Shown here piece by piece: positions 26,923 to 34,908 of a stretch of 38,886 nucleotides of DNA. Under the pieces are notes generated by a model that worked only from the letters and a program-made list of their open reading frames with translations, did no database searches and was not told where the DNA came from. The DNA comes from Candidatus Woesearchaeota archaeon (GTDB taxonomy: Archaea; Nanobdellota; Nanobdellia; Woesearchaeales; GW2011-AR4): NCBI GenBank assembly GCA_016187495.1, contig JACPJP010000021.1:1-38886 (forward strand), read 5' to 3'. The translations under genes and the position numbers were made by a program. Position 1 is the stretch's first letter. Each line of letters begins with the position of its first letter.

Positions 26923-27315
26923 ATGTCACTAAATGATACATTGTCAAATGCATTGTCGAATATTTTAAGGGACGAGAAACTTGGAAGGCCAGAAAGCACT
27001 ATTAAGCCTTCATCAAAAGTAATCAAAAAAGTGCTTGATATAATGAATGAGAATAGATATGTTGGCAATTTTGAAGAAACCAAAAATGCAAAAGGATGCA
27101 TATTGAAGCTTAATCTGTTAGGGAACATAAACAAATGCGGGGTAATAAAACCAAGATACAAAGTCAAAAAAGACCAATTTGAAAAATTTGAGGAAAGGTA
27201 TTTACTAGCAAGGGATATGGGTATATTAATCGTATCCACACCTGCGGGAATAATAACACATACAGAAGCTAAGAAGAAGAAAATTGGAGGAAGACTCCTG
27301 GCTTACTGCTATTAA
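26923..27315 (+). CDS. rps8: Ribosomal protein uS8
   Basis: NDTLSNALSNILRDEKLGR...GILIVSTPAGIITHTEAKKKKIGGRLLAYCY. Confidence 0.97.
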   Translation: MSLNDTLSNALSNILRDEKLGRPESTIKPSSKVIKKVLDIMNENRYVGNFEETKNAKGCILKLNLLGNINKCGVIKPRYKVKKDQFEKFEERYLLARDMGILIVSTPAGIITHTEAKKKKIGGRLLAYCY

Positions 27316-27317
27316 AA

Positions 27318-27878
27318 ATGACAACTGGCAAAAAAAACAAGGATTTAAGCATAGAAATAAAGCTTCATGAGAAGATTAGTGCGCAGCTAGATGGAAGTTT
27401 ATTGACTTTAAAAGGCCCAAAAGATGAGACTAAGAGGGAATTCAGTGATAAGGGAATTAAGATTGAACATAAAGACAACACCATTATATTAAAAGCTCCA
27501 AAATTCAGCAAGATGAACAAGAAGCGCATAAAATCGTATGCGGCTCATATAAGAAACATGGCAAGAGGTTGCATGGAAGCGTATAAATACACTATGAAGA
27601 TATGCTCCGGGCATTTTCCAATGAATGTCTCTGTAAGCAACGACCAGTTTATAGTAAAAAATTTTCTTGGGGAGAAAGTGCCAAGAACCTTAAAGCTCAA
27701 GGCTGGCGCTAGTGTCAAGGTAGAAGGCAATTTAGTGGTTGTGGAAAGCGCAAGCAAGGAAATTGCAGGCCAGGTGAGTGCAGACATTGAGCAGCTGACG
27801 AGAAGGACGGGTTATGATGGAAGAATATTTCAAGACGGCATCTGGATAATCGATAAAGACGGAAAGGGAATGCAATAA
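27318..27878 (+). CDS. rpl6: Ribosomal protein uL6
   Basis: LLTLKGPKDETKREF...AHIRNMARGCMEAYKYTMKICSGHFPM. Confidence 0.97.
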   Translation: MTTGKKNKDLSIEIKLHEKISAQLDGSLLTLKGPKDETKREFSDKGIKIEHKDNTIILKAPKFSKMNKKRIKSYAAHIRNMARGCMEAYKYTMKICSGHFPMNVSVSNDQFIVKNFLGEKVPRTLKLKAGASVKVEGNLVVVESASKEIAGQVSADIEQLTRRTGYDGRIFQDGIWIIDKDGKGMQ

Positions 27879-28508
27879 ATGACACAGATAAAAGAACTTT
27901 TGGAGATAAGGGAAAGAATCAAAAGCAAAAAGCCGAATTTTATCAGGCAGGATATCCGCAAGAAAGCGAGGCTGAAAATAAAATGGAGAAAACCCAGGGG
28001 CTTGGATTCAAAGATAAGGCGAAAGCTCAGCGGAAGGGCAAATCCGGTTTCCCAAGGATACAGAAGCCCAAAAAATGTTAGGGGGTTGCATAAAAGCGGA
28101 CTGATGCAATCTATGGTCAGGACAACAAAAGATATGGATAAGTTGAATCCAAAGGAGAATTGCCTTATGATATCCTCCTCGTTGGGAACTAAAAAAAGAA
28201 TTGAAATCATTAAAAAAGCCAGAGAGAAAAAATTCGAGATTGTAAACATAAAGAGTCCAGAGGATTATATTAAAAAGGTTGAGGAGATTATTAGCTCAAG
28301 AAAAAAAGCCAGAAAGGAATCAGATGTAAAGCAAAAGGCCAAAGAGGTAAAGAAGGAGGAGAAAGAGACAGTGAGCGAAGATGATAATGCTCGGACTTCG
28401 TCCGGTACGCGAACGAAGTTCGGTATCCCGCAAGGGGACACCCACTCCGTGGGAAAAGAAGCAGAGAAAAAAGAGAAAGACAGACTTTTGACAAAAAAGG
28501 AGATATAA
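27879..28508 (+). CDS. rpl32e: Ribosomal protein eL32 with C-terminal extension containing a hairpin-array insertion
   Basis: KPNFIRQDIRKKARLKIKWRKPRGLDSKIRRKLSGRANPVSQGYRSPKNVRGLH. Confidence 0.96.
   Translation: MTQIKELLEIRERIKSKKPNFIRQDIRKKARLKIKWRKPRGLDSKIRRKLSGRANPVSQGYRSPKNVRGLHKSGLMQSMVRTTKDMDKLNPKENCLMISSSLGTKKRIEIIKKAREKKFEIVNIKSPEDYIKKVEEIISSRKKARKESDVKQKAKEVKKEEKETVSEDDNARTSSGTRTKFGIPQGDTHSVGKEAEKKEKDRLLTKKEI
28391..28453 (+). repeat. 63-nt in-frame run of four mini-hairpins inside rpl32e
   Basis: CGGAC-ttc-GTCCG (28392-28404), CGAAC-gaa-GTTCG (28410-28422), TCCC-gcaag-GGGA (28426-28438), CCCAC-tcc-GTGGG (28441-28453). Confidence 0.85.
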
Positions 28509-28509
28509 A

Positions 28510-28956
28510 ATGCAGCTTAAGATACAAAAACGGCTTGCGGCACAAATACTAAAAAGGTCAGAAAATAACATTAGGCTAGATCCGAGTAGGCTGGAAGAAA
28601 TAAAGGAAGCAATAACTAAGGCGGATATAAAATCCCTGATAAAAGACCGGGCAATAACAGAGAGGGGAGCAAAGGGCATTTCTAGCTATAGGATAAATAA
28701 AAAGAGACTGCAGAAAAGCAAGGGTAGAAAAAGCGGCGTTGGCTCCATAAAAGGCAGCAAAGGGGCAAGAAGGGGCAAGAAGGGTGCATGGATAAGAAGT
28801 GTAAGGGCACAAAGGGGATTTTTGAAATTGCTGAGGGATAAAAAAATAATCCCGGACAATGAATACAGGCCGCTTTACATGAAGATTAAGGGCGGTTTTT
28901 TCAGGAGCAAAAGGCATATTAAGGTTTATATGAAAGAGCGCGGCATTATAAAATGA
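28510..28956 (+). CDS. rpl19e: Ribosomal protein eL19
   Basis: LKIQKRLAAQILKRSENNIRLDP...GVGSIKGSKGARRGKKGAWI. Confidence 0.97.
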   Translation: MQLKIQKRLAAQILKRSENNIRLDPSRLEEIKEAITKADIKSLIKDRAITERGAKGISSYRINKKRLQKSKGRKSGVGSIKGSKGARRGKKGAWIRSVRAQRGFLKLLRDKKIIPDNEYRPLYMKIKGGFFRSKRHIKVYMKERGIIK

Positions 28957-29549
28957 GAAAGGGCAACATTTATACGGTATATTTTAGAAGGAAGAGAAAG
29001 GGCTTTACTAACTACAGGAAAAGGCTTAAGATACTAACTTCAAAGAAGCCAAGGCTTGTTGTAAGAAAATCGCTGAAAAACATACAGGCCAATATAATTG
29101 AGTATAACCAAAAAGGAGATATTGTGAAAGTAACATGCCATTCGTCCGTTTTAAAAAAGCTTGGATGGAATTATGGGACTGGAAATTTACCAGCGGCATA
29201 TTTAGTCGGATTTATGCTTGGAACGAAAGCAAAAGCCTCAAATTTCAAGGATGCTGTTTTTGATATAGGGATTAATAAGTCTGTAAAAGGCTCGAGAGTT
29301 TATGCTGTATTGGCTGGCGCCTTGGACGCCGGGCTGAAAGTCCCTTACGGAGATGACATTTTACCTGATAAAGACAGGCTTTCTGGAAAGCACATAGCAG
29401 GCTATGCACAGAAATTAAAGAATGAGGATATGCTCAAAAAACAGTTCGGCTCTTATGTTAAAAGCAATGCTGACCCTGATAACATTGCCAAAAAGGTAGA
29501 AGAAGTAAAAGGTAAAATAAAAAATATAATTATGGTTAAAAATGGCTGA
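28953..29549 (+). CDS. rpl18: Ribosomal protein uL18
   Basis: VYFRRKRKGFTNYRKRLKILTSKKPRLVVRKSLKNIQANI. Confidence 0.97.
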   Translation: MRKGNIYTVYFRRKRKGFTNYRKRLKILTSKKPRLVVRKSLKNIQANIIEYNQKGDIVKVTCHSSVLKKLGWNYGTGNLPAAYLVGFMLGTKAKASNFKDAVFDIGINKSVKGSRVYAVLAGALDAGLKVPYGDDILPDKDRLSGKHIAGYAQKLKNEDMLKKQFGSYVKSNADPDNIAKKVEEVKGKIKNIIMVKNG

Positions 29550-30336
29550 AGACAACTTAATAGAAGATGAAATTATAGAGGAAGATATTGTAAAGGAAAA
29601 GATTGTAGAGGAGAAAAAACATACTGCATTTGACAAGGAAAGCTGGAAGCCAAAGACATCCTTGGGCATGAAAGTAAAATCCGGAGAGATTGATAATCTT
29701 GAATATGTTTTAGACAACCGGCTAAGGATACTTGAGCATGAGATTGTTGATGTGCTGATGCCAAATCTTGTCATAGACCTGCTATTTGTAGGCCAATCAA
29801 AAGGAAAATTTGGCGGCGGCCAAAAAAGGGTATTCAGGCAAACGCAGAAAAAGACACAGGAAGGCAATAAGCCCCACTTTGGGACTTTTGCAGTATTGGG
29901 GAATGGGAACGGATATATAGGGATAGGATACGGGAAAAGCAAGGAGACTGTACCAGCAAGAGAAAAGGCAACGAGAGATGCAAAACAGAATATTGTGAAG
30001 ATATTAAGGGGCTGCGGCAGCTGGCAATGCGGATGCAAAAAACCGCATAGTATACCATTTGCGGTGGAAGGCAGAAAAGGCTCTGTAAGAATAAGGCTCA
30101 TGCCAGCGCCGAGAGGAACTGGCTTAAGCATAGAGGGGGAATGCGCTAAGATGCTCAAAATTGCGGGAATAAAGGACATAAGGTCGCATACTTTTGGGCA
30201 GACCAGGACGAAAGTAAATTTAATCTATGCATGCTTTGAAGCATTGAAGAAGCTTTCTAAAATAAAAGTTCAAGAAGAAGATGCTGAAAAACTGGGGATT
30301 GTTGAGGGGGCTATAGGTGCGCAAAATGAGCAGTGA
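29542..30336 (+). CDS. rps5: Ribosomal protein uS5
   Basis: FGTFAVLGNGNGYIGIGYGKSKETVPAREKATRDAKQNIV. Confidence 0.97.
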   Translation: MAEDNLIEDEIIEEDIVKEKIVEEKKHTAFDKESWKPKTSLGMKVKSGEIDNLEYVLDNRLRILEHEIVDVLMPNLVIDLLFVGQSKGKFGGGQKRVFRQTQKKTQEGNKPHFGTFAVLGNGNGYIGIGYGKSKETVPAREKATRDAKQNIVKILRGCGSWQCGCKKPHSIPFAVEGRKGSVRIRLMPAPRGTGLSIEGECAKMLKIAGIKDIRSHTFGQTRTKVNLIYACFEALKKLSKIKVQEEDAEKLGIVEGAIGAQNEQ

Positions 30337-30784
30337 AGCAGATAGCAAAGATCAAGGGCAGAAAATTGCAATTGTAAGGGTAAGGGGCGTTACAGGCATT
30401 AAACATCCTATAGATGATACACTAAACAAGCTGAGGCTCTACAGGAAGAATTACTGCGTTGTTGTCCCAAAAAATCAGATTTATATTGGCATGATAAATA
30501 AGGTCAAGGATTACGTCACGTGGGGTGAGGTAGGCGAAGAAACATATAAAACCCTTTTGGATGAGAGAAAAGAGGCATTTAAAGGAAGAGATTCTGACAG
30601 CAAGGGAAAGATAAATTATGAAAAATTTTCAGAAATTGACGGTAAAAAAATAAAAAAATTCTTTAGGCTCAACAGCCCTAGGAAGGGTTACGGGAGGATG
30701 GGCATAAAGACACCATTTATAAATGGTGGGGCATTAGGTTATAGAGAGGATAAAATCAACGACCTTATCATGAGGATGATTTAG
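30326..30784 (+). CDS. rpl30: Ribosomal protein uL30
   Basis: IAIVRVRGVTGIKHPIDDTLNKLRLYRKNYCVVVPK; start refined to ATG 30326. Confidence 0.95.
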   Translation: MSSEADSKDQGQKIAIVRVRGVTGIKHPIDDTLNKLRLYRKNYCVVVPKNQIYIGMINKVKDYVTWGEVGEETYKTLLDERKEAFKGRDSDSKGKINYEKFSEIDGKKIKKFFRLNSPRKGYGRMGIKTPFINGGALGYREDKINDLIMRMI

Positions 30785-31234
30785 ATGACCGTCAACAAGA
30801 GAAAAAAGTTTTCAAGATACAGGGCAAGCATGACGCATGGCAAGGGCTCTAAAAAGAAAAGAAGGGGTTCTGGAAACCTAGGTGGCGCTGGAATGTCCGG
30901 CAGCGGAAAAAGGGCAGACAGCAAGAAACCATCAAATTGGAAGGAAAAGAGGTATTTTGGAAAATATGGTTTTATAAGCAAAAGCAAAAAAAATATTGTC
31001 CCAGTGAATATCAGTTACATAGATGCAAACTTGAATAAACTCCCTATGGATACAATAAAAAAGGAGAATAGTTTTTATTCTATTGATTTAAGCAAACTTG
31101 GGTTTAATAAGCTGCTCAGCGGCGGCAAAGAGGCAAACAAATACAAGATAAAAGTCCAATATGCATCCAAGAAAGCTATTGAAAAGGTAAAGGGCAGCGG
31201 CGGGGAAGTAATTCTGCCGGAACAGAAGGTATAG
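30785..31234 (+). CDS. rpl15: Ribosomal protein uL15
   Basis: HGKGSKKKRRGSGNLGGAGMSGSGKRADSKK. Confidence 0.96.
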   Translation: MTVNKRKKFSRYRASMTHGKGSKKKRRGSGNLGGAGMSGSGKRADSKKPSNWKEKRYFGKYGFISKSKKNIVPVNISYIDANLNKLPMDTIKKENSFYSIDLSKLGFNKLLSGGKEANKYKIKVQYASKKAIEKVKGSGGEVILPEQKV

Positions 31235-31257
31235 GTTAGGTATAATTTATCATTAAA

Positions 31258-32670
31258 ATGTCAATCTGGAAAGCAGTTTTAAACAATTTACCAGAAGTTG
31301 AAGGTCCGTCACAAAAATTTCTGCCATTCAAAGAGAAGCTGAAATGGACCCTTATTGTTTTAGTTATATTTTTTATTCTTGGTGTAATGCCCTTATTCGG
31401 GCTGGGGCATAACCAGCTAGAAAGGTTTCAGTTCTTTTCCGTAATTTTGGGGGCTGAATTCGGAAGTATTATCAGCTTAGGTATTGGACCGATAGTTACT
31501 GCCTCTATTGTGCTACAGTTGCTTAACGGCTCTGGAATATTGAAACTAGACCTTACACAATCTGAAGGGAAGAAAACATTTCAGGGACTGCAAAAGATGC
31601 TTGCAATCTTTTTTATAATATTTGAGTCTACAGTCTTTGTCATGATGGGCGGCTTGTCTCCTGATCCATCTTTAATTGGGGTTCCAGTATATGCGCAGCT
31701 GCAATTACTGCTGATATTCCAGCTTTTCTTAGGAGGGGTAATGATACTGTTTATGGATGAGGTTGTAAGCAAGTGGGGATTTGGCTCAGGAATAGGATTG
31801 TTTATAGCTGCTGGAGTAAGCAAGGGAATTTTTGTGCAGGCATTTAACTGGCTTCCAGGACCTAGCGGCATTGCAGGATTAACTTATTCAGCTGGTGCTG
31901 TGCCTGCATTGTTCCAAAGCTTGGCAGCAGGCGATCCTGTAACTGCCGGAATAATGATATCTACTTTAATCTTTACGGTCCTAGTTTTTGTGATAGCAGT
32001 TTATGGGCAGTCTATGAAAGTTGAAATACCATTGTCGTTTGGAATGGTTCGCGGTCATGGCGTAAGATGGCCATTGTCTTTTTTTTATACGAGCAACATA
32101 CCCGTCATATTGGTTTCTGCGCTTATTGCAAACTTCCAGCTTCTTGGAAGCTTTCTGGACAACAAAGGACTTCCATTGCTAGGAACGTTTAACAGCTTCG
32201 GGCAGCCAAGCAGCGGCTTTATATACTGGGTGCAGCCAATAAATCTGGTAAGGACAATAATACAGCAGCAGAATTTACTTGTAGGGTGGACGCCATATTT
32301 ACAAGCGCTTTTTTATATATTGTTCCTAATGATCGGAGCGATGATGTTTGCTATGTTTTGGGTCCAGACTGCAGGAATGGATGCAAGGTCGCAGGCAAAA
32401 CAGATGATGTCTTCTGGATTGCAGATACCTGGCTTTAGAAGAGACGAAAGGGTGCTTGAAAGATTGCTTAGCAGGTATATATGGCCACTTACAATCATGG
32501 GGGGCTTATCCATAGGATTATTAGCGGGATTTGCAGACATAACAGGAACTTTAAGCAGTGGTACAGGAATACTGCTTGCGGTAATGATAATATACAGGCT
32601 TTATGAGGAAATATCAAAGCAGCATATGATGGACATGAATCCTATGATGAGAAAGTTTATGGGTGGGTAA
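31258..32670 (+). CDS. secY: Protein translocase subunit SecY
   Basis: Multi-TM; RFQFFSVILGAEFGSIISLGIGPIVTASIVLQLLNGSGI. Confidence 0.97.
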   Translation: MSIWKAVLNNLPEVEGPSQKFLPFKEKLKWTLIVLVIFFILGVMPLFGLGHNQLERFQFFSVILGAEFGSIISLGIGPIVTASIVLQLLNGSGILKLDLTQSEGKKTFQGLQKMLAIFFIIFESTVFVMMGGLSPDPSLIGVPVYAQLQLLLIFQLFLGGVMILFMDEVVSKWGFGSGIGLFIAAGVSKGIFVQAFNWLPGPSGIAGLTYSAGAVPALFQSLAAGDPVTAGIMISTLIFTVLVFVIAVYGQSMKVEIPLSFGMVRGHGVRWPLSFFYTSNIPVILVSALIANFQLLGSFLDNKGLPLLGTFNSFGQPSSGFIYWVQPINLVRTIIQQQNLLVGWTPYLQALFYILFLMIGAMMFAMFWVQTAGMDARSQAKQMMSSGLQIPGFRRDERVLERLLSRYIWPLTIMGGLSIGLLAGFADITGTLSSGTGILLAVMIIYRLYEEISKQHMMDMNPMMRKFMGG

Positions 32671-32671
32671 A

Positions 32672-33421
32672 ATGGTTTTTGAAAATCTTTTAAACCCTGT
32701 TTTCGACCCATTGCTTAATCTGCCTACCATTTTGGCCGTGGTTATTCTTTCCTTTTTGATCTCTTTAATTATAACAGTTGTATATAAGTTTACTACGGAC
32801 CAGAACCTGATGAAAGACCTAAAGGAAGAAATGAAGGAATTCCAGAAAGAGGTTAAGGAGCTAAGAAAAGAGCCTGAAAAGGCTATGCAGGTGCAGAAAA
32901 AGGCTATGCAGACAAACATGAAGTATATGATACATTCCATGAAAAGCACATTGTATTCCATCATTCCGATAATAATTATTTTTAGCTGGATGAATGCAAA
33001 CTTTGCTTATGAGCCGGTATTTCCTGATCGTGATTTTACAACTACCATTAATTTCGAGACAAATGTTAAAGGAAGTATAGAACTCAGTGCGCCTAAAGGA
33101 ATAACTATCAGCGGAAACCCCAAAAAAGAGATTCAAGATAAAGAAGCCAAATGGGTTTTGAACGGTAAAGAAGGAGAATACCTTTTAGAGTATGTTATTG
33201 ATGGAAAGAAATATTACAAAGAGGTCATAATAACGGAAAATAACAAATACAAAGAGCCGGTCAAAATAGTTAAAGATGGTATTGTAAAATCAATTCAAAT
33301 AGAGCATAAGGAAAAAAAGCTGATTAACCTATTTGGATGGAGAATAGGGTGGCTTGGCACATATATAATATTTTCAATAATCTTTAGCATGCTTATCAGA
33401 AAACTCATTAAAGTCTATTAG
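32672..33421 (+). CDS. DUF106/EMC3-TMCO1-type Oxa1-superfamily insertase with inserted extracytosolic domain
   Basis: NPVFDPLLNLP...LMKDLKEEMKEFQKEVKELRKEPEKAMQVQKKAMQTNMKYMIHSMKSTLYSIIPIIIIFSW; final TMs FGWRIGWLGTYIIFSIIFSMLIRKLIK. Confidence 0.88.
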   Translation: MVFENLLNPVFDPLLNLPTILAVVILSFLISLIITVVYKFTTDQNLMKDLKEEMKEFQKEVKELRKEPEKAMQVQKKAMQTNMKYMIHSMKSTLYSIIPIIIIFSWMNANFAYEPVFPDRDFTTTINFETNVKGSIELSAPKGITISGNPKKEIQDKEAKWVLNGKEGEYLLEYVIDGKKYYKEVIITENNKYKEPVKIVKDGIVKSIQIEHKEKKLINLFGWRIGWLGTYIIFSIIFSMLIRKLIKVY

Positions 33422-33450
33422 GAATTAAGAAGTAATTAAGATAACCCCCT

Positions 33451-33939
33451 TTAACACGCCTTTATTTTGTTGGCTTTTACAGAATTCCCGGAACATATTT
33501 CTAAAGTGTCTACTCCCATGACTTTTGGAAAGAACTGTATGCTCTTTATGGCTCCGTATGTGCTGGAATCGTATACTATTGACTTATCTTTGACGTCCAA
33601 AAGCTGCCCTTTTTTAATTGACATGTTGTTGGGATCCAAAAGCTTGGTTCCTTTTTCTCCGGTAATCCAAATCCCCAATCCATCTATGTCTATACCTCCA
33701 GTATTGTCTATGACGAAATTGATGTAAGTGCCGCTTCCTGAACCTGCATAGCATACCTCTGCATCCGCAATATTCCGCATCTTAATTGCTACTCCCGAAC
33801 ATGCGTCACCTGGCCTCGATATATCCAAGTTTCTTCCCCAGTTTAATACCACAGATCCTAAAGCGACGGCAAAAGAAATTAGCAAAACGGTCGCTATTAA
33901 CGGACTTACACTCCTTTTATTAAAAACTTTTCTTGGCAT
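33451..33939 (-). CDS. Type IV pilin/archaellin-like protein
   Basis: KRSVSPLIATVLLISFAVALGSVVLNWG class III signal peptide/hydrophobic helix followed by beta-rich region. Confidence 0.75.
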   Translation of the reverse strand: MPRKVFNKRSVSPLIATVLLISFAVALGSVVLNWGRNLDISRPGDACSGVAIKMRNIADAEVCYAGSGSGTYINFVIDNTGGIDIDGLGIWITGEKGTKLLDPNNMSIKKGQLLDVKDKSIVYDSSTYGAIKSIQFFPKVMGVDTLEICSGNSVKANKIKAC

Positions 33940-34028
33940 TCTAGTTATGCGCTTCTATACTGATTTTGCTTCGTATATAAAGATTTCGAATCATAACCTT
34001 TATAAAGATTTTTCAATTTCTATTGGGA

Positions 34029-34292
34029 ATGCCACAGCCTTACAAGAGATCAAGAAGCTTAAGAAGATTAAATATAAGGGTTTTAGGAAAAAGTGTGCTG
34101 CGCTACAAGGAAAGGAAGCCAGGAAAGGCTAAGTGCGGCAATTGTGGCATGGCGCTTAAAGGCGTCTCCAGAAAAAGGCCGAAAAAAATGCAGAAAATAC
34201 CTATAACCGGGAAGAGTCCGGAAAGACCTTATAGCAACCTATGCAGCAGGTGCATGAGATTGGTTATGATTGATAAGGCAAGGCTGCAATAA
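34029..34292 (+). CDS. rpl34e: Ribosomal protein eL34
   Basis: CGNCGMALKGVSRKRP...RPYSNLCSRCMR; TATA-like TTTATAAAG about 30 nt upstream of ATG 34029. Confidence 0.95.
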   Translation: MPQPYKRSRSLRRLNIRVLGKSVLRYKERKPGKAKCGNCGMALKGVSRKRPKKMQKIPITGKSPERPYSNLCSRCMRLVMIDKARLQ

Positions 34293-34370
34293 AGTAAATA
34301 TTATTAATAATCCATTATAACTGATGCTTATTAAAAATAGATATTAACAAAAATAGAGTTATAACAAAAT

Positions 34371-34413
34371 AATCTCCTGAGTTTATGGTGACATTACTCT
34401 TTAATTGGAGATT
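34371..34413 (+). promoter_or_regulatory. eL14 leader hairpin AATCTCC...GGAGATT adjacent to the RBS
   Basis: Perfect 7-bp stem, nested GAGT/ACTC; followed by GGGGGGAAAAATG. Confidence 0.55.
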
Positions 34414-34423
34414 GGGGGGAAAA

Positions 34424-34897
34424 ATGATTGAAATAGGAAGGTTATGCGTTAAGCTTGCAGGAAGGGATGCTGGTTTAAAGTGTGTTGTTGTTGATATTCT
34501 AGATGATAAATTTGTTTTAATCGACGGCGAAACAAGAAGAAGAAAGTGCAATATTCTGCACATAGAGCCATTGAAGGACGTTCTTAAGATAAAAAAGAAA
34601 GCTTCGCATGAAGAAATAAAGAAAGAATTTGAAAAACTGGGGTTGAAAATTAGGGAAACCAAGCCAAAACAAAAGACTGAGAGGCCTAGGAAGAAAAGGA
34701 AAACGCCAGAGCGTCTAAGGCAGCAAAAAGAGGAAAAGAAGAAGTTAAGAGATGTTTTCAGGAGGAAGGGAGAAAAAAGCGAGAAGAAAACTGCGGAAAA
34801 AGAAGCAGGAAAGGAAGAGACTCTGGAAGAAAGGGCTGGTTTAGATGGAGGAAGAGAAGAAAAAGAACCAAAAAAAAGCGAAAAACAAGGAAGATAA
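34424..34897 (+). CDS. rpl14e: Ribosomal protein eL14 with long charged C-terminal extension
   Basis: MIEIGRLCVKLAGRDAGLKCVVVDILDDKFVLIDGETRRRKCNILHIEP; start refined to 34424. Confidence 0.94.
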   Translation: MIEIGRLCVKLAGRDAGLKCVVVDILDDKFVLIDGETRRRKCNILHIEPLKDVLKIKKKASHEEIKKEFEKLGLKIRETKPKQKTERPRKKRKTPERLRQQKEEKKKLRDVFRRKGEKSEKKTAEKEAGKEETLEERAGLDGGREEKEPKKSEKQGR

Positions 34898-34908
34898 GAA
34901 AAAGTAAT

